This document shows, piece after piece, positions 11,207 through 21,611 of a stretch of DNA of 42,790 nt. The notes below the pieces were generated by a model, which saw only the letters and a list, made by a program, of their open reading frames with translations, was not told where the DNA came from and searched no databases. The DNA lies in assembly GCA_001430745.1 (NCBI GenBank), contig KQ482061.1, positions 138,668 to 181,457 of the forward strand. The letters run 5' to 3'. Source of the DNA: Auxenochlorella pyrenoidosa (lineage: Eukaryota > Chlorophyta > Trebouxiophyceae > Chlorellales > Chlorellaceae). Made by a program: the position numbers and the translations under genes. Within the stretch, counting starts at the first letter, position 1. Each line of letters opens with the position of its first letter.

Positions 11207-11538
11207 TCCTGAACAACAGACGGTCGCTGTGCAAGCACCGCTGCCCGCGCCTGAACACCTGGCTTGCCCTGGCAACACAACAGCATGACGCGCAGCATCT
11301 GCGGCCCAGCTTCTGATCAACAACATCAGCGATTGCAGGCAGGCAATCGGTGCATCATAGTTTGAGTGTGTTTTTTGTGCTGGCAAGGCAGAGAGGGGGG
11401 TGCGGCAGGGAACAGGGCCGCGGGAAGGTGAAGGAGGGCGGGCAGCAGTGCACAGCTCGGGGGTCGTGCTGAGCACGCGCAGCAAGAGAGGTGTGGCGCG
11501 GAGGGATCCGGGCGCGGCGCGCGCGACAAGATAGGCAA

Positions 11539-11543
11539 TTACA
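11539..11543 (-). terminator. TGTAA polyadenylation signal, gene D
   Basis: TGTAA on the minus strand, about 100 nt downstream of the gene D stop. Confidence 0.55.
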
Positions 11544-11639
11544 GTGCATGCAATGCTAGAGGGTATGGTCCAAGGGGGTCCAGGCAAGCGTACGAGTGCT
11601 TTTCCAACCTAGGGGCGGTGCTGTCGCAAAACTCACTCT

Positions 11640-14600
11640 CTACAAGCCAGCAGGCCCACCGTCCGCTGGCGCAGCCGCTCCTTCAGGCCCGCCATGCGGA
11701 CGCTCCTCCTGCTGCCCCCGCTCCAACTCCTGCCCGTCTGCTGCCAAAGCTGCCAGTGCCTCGCTGCCGGCACCGCTGCCTTCGCTGCTGGCTGCAGGGG
11801 CTGGCGACACAGCGCTGTGCGCCTCGCTGCCAGCGGGCGACGCAGCAGCTGCGGCGGCCGCCGCGGCCCGCAGCTCGGCCTCTTCAGAGTCTCCGGTAGG
11901 GGTGGGGGCACGCTGATCCCGGAACTGCGGCGTGTGCGGCGCCGCAGGGGGCGGCGCCAGCGGCTGCTGCGCTGGCGCCAGCGCCGCGTCAGGGCCCACG
12001 GCAGCGTTGCGCCGCGCCGGGCGCTCTGGCAGGCGCGGCCCGCCCACCACGCGCCGCTGCTGCGGCGCAGGAACNNNNNNNNNNNNNNNNNNNNNNNNNN
12101 NNNNNNNNNNNNNNNNNNNNNNNNNNNNNNNNNNNNNNNNNNNNNNNNNNNNNNNNNNNNNNNNNNNNNNNNNNNNNNNNNNNNNNNNNNNNNNNNNNNN
12201 NNNNNNNNNNNNNNNNNNNNNNNNNNNNNNNNNNNNNNNNNNNNNNNNNNNNNNNNNNNNNNNNNNNNNNNNNNNNNNNNNNNNNNNNNNNNNNNNNNNN
12301 NNNNNNNNNNNNNNNNNNNNNNNNNNNNNNNNNNNNNNNNNNNNNNNNNNNNNNNNNNNNNNNNNNNNNNNNNNNNNNNNNNNNNNNNNNNNNNNNNNNN
12401 NNNNNNNNNNNNNNNNNNNNNNNNNNNNNNNNNNNNNNNNNNNNNNNNNNNNNNNNNNNNNNNNNNNNNGACCGCATCCATCTGGTCCGGCAGCCCATTC
12501 GCCAGGCGCTCCCCTCCAGCGCCCTCGCCCGCCACCGCTGCCGCCGCTACGCCGGCCATGGCAGCCGCCGTGGCGGGGTGCAGCTGCTGCCCGATGGTGA
12601 CAAAGCCGCTGCCGGGACCCCGCCCAGCAGCGCCGCCAGCGCCGGCGCCGCTGTCGGGCGGCGGGCCCGCCAGCGGCGCAAGGCGGTTCATGAAGGACAG
12701 CATGTAGCCGTTCACAAGGAAGCTCGCAGCCATGGACAGCGCCCACATGGAGAGGCCGCGGGCGCGCGGCGCAGCCGAGCCCAGGCCATTGCCTGCGGAA
12801 AGGGGGGGTGCAGCGGGGGTGGGGGTATGGGAGGGCACAAAGATCGACACGTGCTGTGTGGCTTGCAGGTTCAGCACAGGAATTTCCTGCCTTTCATGCC
12901 GTGCACGGAGAGGCCGGGAGCCGCGGGCCCGCGCCCCACTCACCCGCTGCAACGGCGGCCAGCACCAGCCCGGACCGCGCCGCGTGCATGCTGCACCGCA
13001 GCAGGGCGCGCTGCAGCAGCTGCCGCCATCCGACCAGCTTGGCGCGGGCGGCCCTGGCTGCGTGGTATGCCTCCAGGCAGCAGGACACTAGGAAGTCGGC
13101 TGCGGTGGGACGCGGGGCAGCCGGGCAAGGGGCGCTGGGCAAGGGGCGCTCGAGAGAGCCAAACGGTGGGGTAGGGGGTGGCTTGGGAAGGGGGGTGGGG
13201 GGCTCGGGGTGCAGCATGCCGCTGGCTGACGGTGTGAGCTGCAGCGAGTGGAGTCGGGGCAGGGCGCAGCAGGCGGGCCGCCCTGTATCCGTCGGTCTCC
13301 CTCCCCCACCCACCCACCAGCCCAGAAGGTGGCATCCGAGTAGAAGGCAGTCTTGGCCACGCGGGGCACGCGAGCGTACCAAGCCAGCTTCCCCTTGCGC
13401 GCCACAGACTGCCGCAGGTCTGCACCCATGGGCTGGCAGGGAGTCTGCCTGTCAGGGAGCCTGCCAGGCGGCAGGGGGCTGGGGGGCGCCTGGCACGGGG
13501 CGTTGCCAACCTGGGCTGCCTACATGGACCCCCCCCCCCCCCAAACCACGCACGACTGACTAACTCGCAGCAGCCTGTGCCTGTGCCTGCGCAAGTCGGG
13601 CGGCACACTGAGGTGCCCGCTGCCGCATGGCGGCGCAGCATGGGCAGCCAGCGACTGGGACAGCCGCAGGCGCAGCAGGCAGGACCACGCTACCGACGCA
13701 CCTTTGATGAGCTTTTCGGCCAGCGCGGGCTGCAGGCGCTCCACCGCAGCCGCGTCCAGCGCGCACCGCGTGCCCTGCGCCACCCGCGGGGCAGGCCCAG
13801 CGCTCGGTCAGCACGCCAGGGAGGCGCGCGGGCTCGCCCGTCGTGGCGACCGGGCCGCCGCACGCTCAGGGCTGCCTGGCCATAGCGAGCATCACGGGCA
13901 AGCCCCTGGGATCCTTCCGGGGGGCGGGACGCTGGGCGCCCGCCCTGCTCCGACCCAGCTCGCAACCCGCCTGCCGAGCACACCTCACCTGCACCGCCAG
14001 GTCGATGCACGAGTTGTAGGCGCCCTTGGCGCATGCGGCGCTCAGCTCCCCCACTTCCAGCGGCGGCATCTGGGACTCGCGGCCCTGCATCATGCAGCGA
14101 GTGGAGCACAGAGCATGCGGTGAGCGCGGGGGCGCTGACATGCCTGGCGCGGCGTCCTGGGCAGCAGCCAGGTTGCACTCAGGCGTGCTGGCCGTGCCCA
14201 GGGAAGAGCATTCTGGGACAGACAAAGAGCTTGAGAGGCAGTGTGGGCGGTTGCAGCCGACAGCGGCAGCGGCGGGGGCGCCACCCCTACCTCTGCCTCG
14301 GCCGCCTCCTCCTCCTCCAGCGCCGCCAGCAGCCACTTGTTGAAGGTGATCAGCACGGTCAGGCCAATGCTGCAGAGGGGCGTGCGCGGCGCGAGCAGGT
14401 GCGATGGGTCTGATTCGCAGGCCGGCAGTGGGGTGCGCCGGCGCAGCGGCAGCGTGGCCTGCTTGCACTTGATGCACGCACATTGCGCTGCACAAATGAG
14501 CCAGTCCCCGGTGCTCACTTGCGACCAAAGGTGACTGCCAGGTGGCCGGGCGTGGCGAGGCGCGCGGCGGCAGCGAGTCCCACCGGCCGCTTGGGCTTGG

Positions 14601-14948
14601 GGCTGGCCAGCTGCCGCTCCCGCTCGCTGCCATACATGCTCTGCAAGCGGCAGGTCTGAGCGTGTTTGTGCGCTGGTGTGCTCTGCAAGCAGGCAGACAG
14701 GCACGGCAGGACCACTCGGGTCGGCAGAGCGGCTGGCGGCAGCGGCGGCGCCAACTACCTAGAACCCTCATTGCCGCGCACCCAACCCTGCTCGGGCTTG
14801 CCTGGAAGACCTCATCGTCGTACGCGGGCCTGGCTACGTAGCAGCGCGCCGGGGAGACAAGCAGCAGGTCGGCAGCCGCGGCGCCGCTCAGGACACCCAC
14901 CGCCAGGCGGGTGGGTCCTTGCAGCAGCTGCAAGGCCGGCAGCGACAT
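11640..14948 (-). CDS. Unrecognised predicted membrane protein (gene D), gap in last exon
   Basis: Eight exons: 14948-14802, 14640-14519, 14369-14291, 14084-13989, 13774-13702, 13419-13318, 13099-12944 and 12792-11640. All seven junctions agree in phase. Hydrophobic stretches include VLSGAAAADLLLVS, IGLTVLITFNKWLLAAL and MWALSMAASFLVNGY. Other landmarks are QSMYGSERERQLASPKPKRP, EEEEAAEAE, and WYARVPRVAKTAFYSDATFW followed by an Ala/Arg-rich helix-like segment. The first intron is GC-AG (TTCCAG|GCAAGC). The tail is Ala/Pro/Glu-rich and ends at 11640 in the frame that looks coding. Taking the gap as exactly 395 nt, the frames on its two sides disagree, and the alternative continuous frame is Arg-rich and stops at 11633. 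No family recognised. Confidence 0.7.
12075..12469. other. Assembly gap, 395 N
   Basis: Run of N inside the last exon of gene D. The flanks are GC-rich with Ala/Pro/Gly codons. A hidden intron or a wrong gap size is needed to reconcile the flanking frames. Confidence 0.99.
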
Positions 14949-15295
14949 CCTGAGATACACCCGGCGCTCGAAAGGCTCTCCCACGCTCAAAGCCCTTTGC
15001 CCACAGTGGGCAAAGGGCGGCCCCTGGGTCCCCGGCACTGCCTGGGGAATTCAAGCACTTGTAGGATGCCTGTGAAGGCGGGCAACCCAGGCCTTGAGAT
15101 GCGCCAGCGTGGAAGGCGCAAGCGAGGCTTCTTGTCTGGTTTCCACCTCCTCAGGACCAGCATTTCTCTCTCTTTGCCCATCGCGTAGGCCACATTTGCA
15201 TTGCGCTGATCCAGCCGCCACTGTCGACCCTCACTCTCAGCCCCGCCTGTGCAGCAGCTTTCCCGCCCATCTCTCCATCTATATTCACAGTAAAA
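14949..15295. promoter_or_regulatory. Divergent promoter region, gene D / PSB28
   Basis: 347 bp separate the two start codons, so both promoters must fit here or overlap. It contains a perfect palindrome listed separately. No clear TATA box seen; AT content rises just before the PSB28 ATG (atattcacagtaaaa). Confidence 0.6.
14992..15018. repeat. Perfect 13-bp palindrome with 1-nt centre
   Basis: Arms GCCCTTTGCCCAC and GTGGGCAAAGGGC around a single A. It lies 43 bp upstream of the gene D ATG and about 280 bp upstream of the PSB28 ATG. It could be a dimeric transcription-factor site or a hairpin in the gene D 5' UTR. Confidence 0.85.
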
Positions 15296-16555
15296 ATGCA
15301 GCTAGCAGCAGGTGCGGTCCGGCTGGTGGCTGCAAGCGCTGACGCGAGCAGCAACGGGGGCCTTGCTGCGTCCTGAGCCGGCTGCTCCTTGTACAGCACC
15401 AGTCCAAGCCCTGCTGGAAACGATGCATCCGTCCCTGGATCCCCATCTGCAGCGCACAAGGCTGGCGGCGTGGCGTTCCCCCGCGCCCGCCCCGCCGCGC
15501 GCCCCGCCCGCGCCGCCGCGCCCAAGACAGTGTGCATGGCCAGCGGCATGCAGTTCATCAAGGGCATTGATGAGCCCACCATCCCAGAGGTCAAGCTCAC
15601 CCGTAGCCGCGACGGCTCCAGCGGCACAGGTGTGTCGACCTCCAGAGCTGTCTGCGCCAAACCTCCCGTGCTCGCGCCTGATGCCATGTCCTAGCGATCG
15701 TGCCATGCCAGGCTGCGCCTCGCGTCTGGCACACAACCCACGGGTGCATCAGCCTGCATGCAAGCAGAATTCTCACGCGCATGGTCCCTCCCCCTCCCCC
15801 CCCCGGTCCCCTTGCTGCCACCTTGGTGGGTGCAGCCACCTTTGTCTTCCAGAACCCTGCCATCTTTGAGGCAAGCAGCGAGCTGGGTGACATCACCGGA
15901 CTGTACATGATTGATGACGAGGGCACCATCCAGGTGGGTGTTGGGGTGCCAGGCAGGCCTGCGCGTAGTCAAATGCTGCGCTGTATGTTAGGCCTGAAGG
16001 GGAGAGATTTCAACTAGCTGCCCTGCACACAGCGCTCAACGAGGCTCCCCTCCAATGTGCTGCATCGAAGCCACATGCCATCTGCATGCTGCTCCACACC
16101 CCTGGTGCTGTCCCCCCAATCCAGCCATCTCTTGACACCCTGGCGAGTTGCCCACCCCCAAGCCACTCCCTCCCTCTCTGCTACGTCCCCCCTTCGCCCC
16201 TGCAGACCGTGGATGTGCAGGCCAAGTTTGTGAACGGCAAGCCCGACAAGATTGAGGTCAAATACGTGATGCGCAGCTCCTTTGAGTGGGACCGGTGAGC
16301 GCTGCTCCCCTGCATGCCCGGTGCTCGATGCATGCCGAATGCATGACGCCGGTCGCTGGCTGCACGATCTAGGCAGCCAGAAGGGATTCGCACCGGCGAA
16401 GATGATCGCGCCGTGCAAGCTCCTGGTGCAACCCTGCGCGTGCGGACAGCCATGTCGAGGTTCCTGTACGTTGCGTTACACATCCCTGCAGGTTCATGCG
16501 GTTCATGGAGCGCTATGCTGAGGACAAGGGCCTCGGCTTCCAGAAGAGCGCCTGA
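15296..16555 (+). CDS. PSB28: Photosystem II assembly factor Psb28, plastid precursor
   Basis: Psb28 binds PSII assembly intermediates at the thylakoid (family knowledge). Five exons: 15296-15311, 15453-15629, 15836-15933, 16206-16294 and 16492-16555; 147 aa. Exon 1 is only 16 nt and joins in phase to give a basic, Ala/Arg-rich leader of about 33 residues, a plausible transit peptide. The mature part starts near MASGMQFIKGIDEPTIPEVK and continues with LTRSRDGSSGTATFVFQNP, ITGLYMIDDEGTI, KFVNGKPDKIEVKYVMRSSF and [20 protein letters not shown], which matches Psb28 over its full usual length. If the micro-exon is wrong, the ATG at 15536 would leave no transit peptide. All introns are GT-AG. Confidence 0.95.
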
Positions 16556-16963
16556 GCAGAAACAAGCTGCCAGTCTAGCAGCTCCACCTGGCAGTCCACG
16601 CTGCTCAGGGGACCAAACGCACCCGCCAGCCGCTGTTTCGTGGCACACGCCCATTCTTTGCCCAGCTGCGCCGTTCCGCGCGGCCTGGCCGCCCCTTGCC
16701 CATTCTTTGATTGCAAACGCACGCGCCCGCAGTTTTTCTCGCCTTGCGCACGCCGATCCTGCAGCCAACGCACCCACTTGCCGTCTCCACTGTGTAAAAC
16801 TTGAAGCAACCGACTTGCATCTATTGGGGGCAGCAGGCGCAGCGGCATTTCCATGGCCAGCACAGCCGGTGTTTCCTGAACTGTTTGCGGCGTGTTGCTG
16901 AAAATTCGAACATCGCTTCCATGCGGCCCATTGCGTAGTGCGCCGCCGATCGCCGGGCACTTT
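16556..16963. other. Intergenic spacer PSB28 / SGNH hydrolase
   Basis: PSB28 3' UTR with TGTAA, followed by the presumed promoter of the hydrolase gene. No other coding signal seen. Confidence 0.6.
16793..16797 (+). terminator. TGTAA polyadenylation signal, PSB28
   Basis: TGTAA about 240 nt after the PSB28 stop codon. Confidence 0.55.
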
Positions 16964-19900
16964 ATGGTTTCAAGCGGGGAGACCCTCCTGCCGAGGCTGC
17001 GATCTGATGACAGCAAGCAGCAGGCTCCTGCCTTTCAAAAGCCCAGCGGCGGAGGTGCCTCGAGCTGGAACCGCTCTTTCCCGCTCCTGCTCGTCTGTGC
17101 TTTGCTGGCATTTGGCCTGTGGCTGCTGGCCCCTGTCGGAGGAGGCTGGAGAGGTGGGCTTTGATGCGCCCAAGGGCGGAGGGAGGGCAGTGCTGCCCGC
17201 AACCGCTGCTGCCGCCGCTGCCGCTGCCTGTCTTGTTGGTTGTGCAAGCTGTGCAATCATGCTGGCACTGCTGGCATCTTCACCATCCCTGATTGTTTAT
17301 GAATACCTCGTGCAGGATGTCTCCAGCCTCATGGCGTGCCGCCGCCAGCGCTAAGCAATGCATCGGCACCGGCAGCATCGGCACCCACCTCGCAGGCAAG
17401 CGGCCTGCCGCCTTGCTACTGCGCTGCCGGCCTTGTGCCCTGCTGCGCGCTCTGCTCTGCTACCACTGGCCTGGCCTGGCGGGACTGGTCCCGCCGCTGG
17501 CACCTTACCCCTTTGCTGCTTCTGCCCGGCCGTCCCCCGCAGCAGCGGCGCCCTGTGCTGCCGCCGCCGCCGTGGCAGCCCCTGCTGCGCCCTGCTGAGC
17601 TGCAGCGTGGGCTGGCCTTTTACGGCAGCGGCGCCCGTATCCAGCGCGTGGCCGCCAGGCTGCTGGCCGGGGAGCCCATCAAGGCATTCACCATTGGCGG
17701 CAGCGTGACGCGGGGGGCCGGGGCCAGCAGCCCCGACACGACCTTCGCAGAGCGCTTCTTTGCCTTCCTGAACAGCACGTTCCCGCACAGGTGGGGGTGG
17801 CGCCACCTGGGGTGTTCAGCAAAGCGCGGCGCGCCTGACGCCACCCCTGTGCTGTCTGCGCACGCACCATGCCGGCACAGCCCCGGCAGCCTGCGGGGGC
17901 AGCGGGCGTGCTGCTGGTGACCACTTGTCTCCCGCTCTGCGCCCCGGCTGCCGCGCACCCGCCTCGCTGCAGTGAGCACGTCCTGCAGAACAAGGGCATC
18001 GGTGCCTCCAACAGCGGCATCTTCTCGGCATGCGCTGAAGCTCTCATCCCGCCGGTGGGTGGGCAGGGCTGGCATGGCGCTGCCGTGGTGGCGAGCAAGG
18101 ACCAGCGGCAGGAGCCTTCTGCAGCCTCCAGGAGGCTCCTGCCCCCGGCATGCCACTCGAGGTGTGCCCCGGGCGGGCTCGGCTGCAGACCAGCTGCTGC
18201 CTTCTGCCCAGAGCCCGGGCATGCTGAAACCCGCGCACAGTCACACACGACGCGGGACTCCTCTCGCCCCCCTCCCCCCTGCCATGCCTGTATTTCCATA
18301 TCCAAGAGGGCAGGCATCCGCCTGCCAAGGGCCCCCCCTCCAACCCCAACGCCAATCCCAACCCCCCACCACACCATACCACACCACACCACACACACAC
18401 ACACACACACGCGCGCCGCCCCCTCGCACACACACCACCACCAAACGTACACGCATCCTCACACACCCCAGCCCCACCCCTGACCCCCGGCACACACACA
18501 CACACCACTGCACACACACACACACACATATTCACGCACACCCCCCAGCCCCTCCCTGAGCCCCCCGCAGGACGCCGACCTGGTGGTGGCAGAGTTCACC
18601 TTCAATGAGCCTGGCGACCAGCCCTTTGTCTCCCCCCAGCGCCGCGGCTTCGAGCAGCTGCTGCGCAAGCTGGCGCGGCTGCCGGGCGCGCCGGCCGTTG
18701 TGGTGCTGCACCACTATGCCTGGTGCGTGCCCGCCAACACGGGTGACCCGTCGTCACGCCACCCCGCCGGCTGGCCCGTCTGCACACCGCCCCGCTGGCT
18801 GGCCCGACTTCCCACCGCCCTGCCGGCTGGCCCGTCTCCACACCGCCGCGGCCGCGCTGTGGCTGACGGGCGGCACGCCCGAACACGTTGCCATGTGCAG
18901 CGCCTCCAGCCCGCCTGTCCCTGGTCTTGCCTTCTCACGTCGCCGCTGTCTGGCCTGGGCGCTGTGCAGGTGGTTCTGCCACGGGGATGGGGTCAAGGGG
19001 GGCCTGTACTACCGGGCAGCGGAGGCCCAGCTTGCCACCCTGGCGCAGGTGCGTGGGAGGGCGCGCACTCATGGCGGTGCGCCGCAGTCGAATCAAGGCA
19101 GAGCCTGTTGGGCAGTTCACCAGCAGCGCCACCACCCTGCCAGTGTCCTCGTCTGTCGGCCCTCACCCACCCCCCGCTGCACCGCCACCACCATGCACAG
19201 TATTACGACATGCCATCACCCTCGGTGCGGGATGCGGCGTGGCCGCTCATGCAGGCGGCCATCCCGCCATTCAAGGTTCGCGGGGGCAGGCATCTTCAGC
19301 CGCGGGCGCATGCCCACCCCCTCCATGCTCCGCTTCGCATCTGCACAGCGCGCCATACGATGGCATGTTGGGCATTTTATGACCTTTGGAGGCTGCTTGT
19401 CGGGCGTCGTGTGACACTTCTGGGAGCCCAGTGCTACGCGCATGTGAGGGCACCAACCCGGTGATGCCCCAGCCCGGGCCCTGCATCCCTGGATGCGCTC
19501 CCTGCTGCCCCCACCATCGCTGCTTGCTGCTCGCACCGAGCAGGTGTCGCACGTGCTGAAGCATGGCCAGACGACCCCTGGGGGGGTGGAGCTGCCTGTG
19601 GCGGAGCCGGGCACAGAGGGCCAGTATTTTTACTCCGACAAGGTGCATCCCTCAGGTGCGCAGGGAGGGGCCTGAGGGCCACAGGGACAGGGGCTGGCTG
19701 CGGGTCCCCTGGGAGCGCTCTTTGGCTGGCTCAGCCCGGTTGGCGCCGCGCTGGGGCCGCCCGCATTACGTCTCGCTGTGGAGATTTCCTCCAGCGTCTT
19801 CCACCTCTCGGCCTGTTGATGCGCTGCTGTTGTTTCCTGGACGGTTCCCTGCCCTCCAGGCCGGTCTCAGCGCCCCCCTGCCTCCCTTCATGCCGCCCTG

Positions 19901-21281
19901 TGCAGATGTGGGGCATCAAGTGCTGGCAGAGCTGCTGGCTGGGGTGGTACTGCAGGCGGTGGAGCGAGTGCTGGCAGCGCATGAGGCAGTGGGCGTAGCA
20001 GGCGCAGCAGGCGGGCCAGGCGTCGGGGGCGGCGAGCCCAGGGCTGCGGAGCTGCCGCCGCCGATGATACCGGGCAACGCCGACGTGCCCACCACGCTGT
20101 GCGCGATGCAGGCGAGCGCAGGGAGTGTATCGGTAATGCCGGTAGTACCGGGGGGGCCAGAACCAATCGGTTCTGGCAGCCCCGGGCACCGCTCCCCACA
20201 CGGCGTGCCTGCGGAAAGCACCTTGGTCGCCGGCGCCTTGCGGCCGCCTGCACAGCGCAACCACTGCGCTGTGCTTTGCGCCCTCGCCGCCCCCCCGGCA
20301 GGAGGACTTCAAGCCCTACGCCCGAGCCATGAAGGGCTTTGAGTTCCGCCCGGAGCGCCCCGATGCACCCACTTTTGTCGACCAGAAGTGGGGCTACACC
20401 GGGGCCAGCACAGGGGACTGGGTGGAGCTGGAGCTCAGCACGGCGGACGGGGCGACAGCCAGCAGCGGCGGCAGCGGAAGCAGCGGCGACGGCAGCGGCG
20501 GCGGCGGCGGCGGTGACAAGGCGACCGTCTTTCTTGGGTACCTCAGCAGGTGAGGGGGTGGTGGCTGGTGGGCTGCCATGTGACGCTGGCTGGCCCGGGC
20601 CAGCTGCGCATGCCTACAGAGCAGCTAGCCTCGCGCGCCCGGCCAACCAAGCAAGCAACCTTGCACAGGCAGCTCTGCCTGTGTCTCCAGTCGAGCGTGC
20701 ACGAGCGCGCACAGCTGCGCAGGGCTCTCCGGATTCAGGCCCAAGCCCTGGGCACACGCCCACCTCCATGTGCCTCAGCCCTGGGAAAGCAATGCACCCC
20801 CAAATCTGCAGCTATGAGGGCACGGGGCAGGCGCAGGTGGAGTGCGTCTCTGGCTGCACGTGCCCCATTTCCAAATTCAACGCGCGCTGGAAGCAGAAAG
20901 TGTCGCTCACTCAGATGCACCAGTTCAAGGCGAGCGGATGGGGTGCAGCGGCTGCCGCCTGGCCAGGCCCCAGCCGTGCAGCGACGACCCTGCCTGGTGG
21001 CAACACTGCACACCCCTGTGCCTGCGCTCGTGCTCTGCTGTTTGACGGCGCCCCTCTGCATGGCGGTCTAGTCGGCAGAGCCGCGGAGTCTGATGCACGA
21101 CTGCCTGTGCCTGCTGCGCGCCCTGCAGGTCTCGCAGCACCCGCGCTGCAGGATACGCGTCACCATCATGCAGCCAGGCGGCAAGGTGCAGCTCAGCGCG
21201 CTGATCGTGGCCCACTTTCCGGTTAACATCGACCAGCGAATAGCGGGGGAGGCTGGCAGCATGCTAGCCGAGAACGGTTGA
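16964..21281 (+). CDS. Membrane-anchored SGNH/GDSL-type hydrolase with C-terminal extension
   Basis: Probable carbohydrate or ester hydrolase of the secretory pathway. Exons: 16964-17153, 17316-17395, 17543-17790, 17973-18054, 18571-18722, 18970-19048, 19201-19275, 19544-19655, 19906-20111, 20302-20549, 20812-20929 and 21129-21281; 580 aa. N-terminus is a type II signal anchor (RSFPLLLVCALLAFGLWLL). SGNH blocks: IGGS with nucleophile Ser144, NKGIGASNSG 179-188 (Gly block), EFTFNE with Asn212, and DKVH with Asp334/His337. After a Gly/Ser linker, a C-terminal domain contains SYEGTGQAQVECVSGCTC and SQHPRCRIRVTI. The intron at 17396-17542 (GC donor) is optional: retention keeps the frame and gives 629 aa. 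Donors after 20111 and 20929 are GC as written, but GT sites slightly downstream also keep frame. Substrate unknown. Confidence 0.85.
18359..18545. repeat. CA-rich simple repeat in hydrolase intron
   Basis: Long runs of ACACAC/CCACAC inside the 516-nt intron between hydrolase exons 4 and 5, the largest intron of that gene. Microsatellite; likely length-variable. Confidence 0.85.
18762..18846. repeat. Three-copy ~28-bp minisatellite in hydrolase intron
   Basis: Three imperfect units with core GGCTGGCCCG and end CCACACCGCC/CACCGC lie just after exon 5 of the hydrolase gene, within the intron. Confidence 0.7.
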
Positions 21282-21611
21282 CGCTCAGCAGCTGCTGGTC
21301 CGAATTGCGTGCCAACATGCCAGTTGCTGCCCCGTGAGACTGACGCAGTGCAAGGCAGTCAGTTGCAAGAGTGGCCCAGGGTGGTGGGGCTGTGGCAGAC
21401 TGAGCTCAAGCGAAGGAAAACCGAGCGCGCTGCAGGACGAAAGAAAGGCGGAATGAAATGTCGCCTATGCCCAGAGGACAGGGCAGGGAAAGCACAGGGT
21501 CAATGCTGGTCGAGACTTTGCAGTGCAAGGGAGGTTGAGTACAGTGGTCTGTTGGTTGCAGGGCGTTCGATGGCCAGGGCATGCGTTTGTGCAAGGGCGG
21601 GGCTGCACGCG
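21282..21611. other. Convergent intergenic region, hydrolase / RabGAP
   Basis: 330-bp tail-to-tail spacer that must contain both 3' UTRs. No TGTAA on either strand and no other recognised element. Confidence 0.6.

Larger units (their letters stand above)
10999..11639. other. Convergent intergenic region, copy C / gene D
   Basis: Tail-to-tail spacer holding the 3' UTRs of both genes. Two opposed TGTAA motifs are present. No ORF with a recognisable product. Confidence 0.6.

Noticed and set aside
11633..12074. Arg-rich continuation of gene D after the gap
   Set aside because: It keeps frame only if the N run is exactly 395 nt; composition looks like a shadow frame, and the Ala/Glu-rich frame ending at 11640 is more protein-like.
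18359..18545. CA-rich stretch considered as a functional Z-DNA element
   Set aside because: Mixed CACA/CCACAC microsatellite in an intron; no independent evidence of function.
20153..20176. Short inverted repeat CCAGAACC/GGTTCTGG in a hydrolase intron
   Set aside because: Only 8-bp arms inside an intron; expected by chance in a window of this size.
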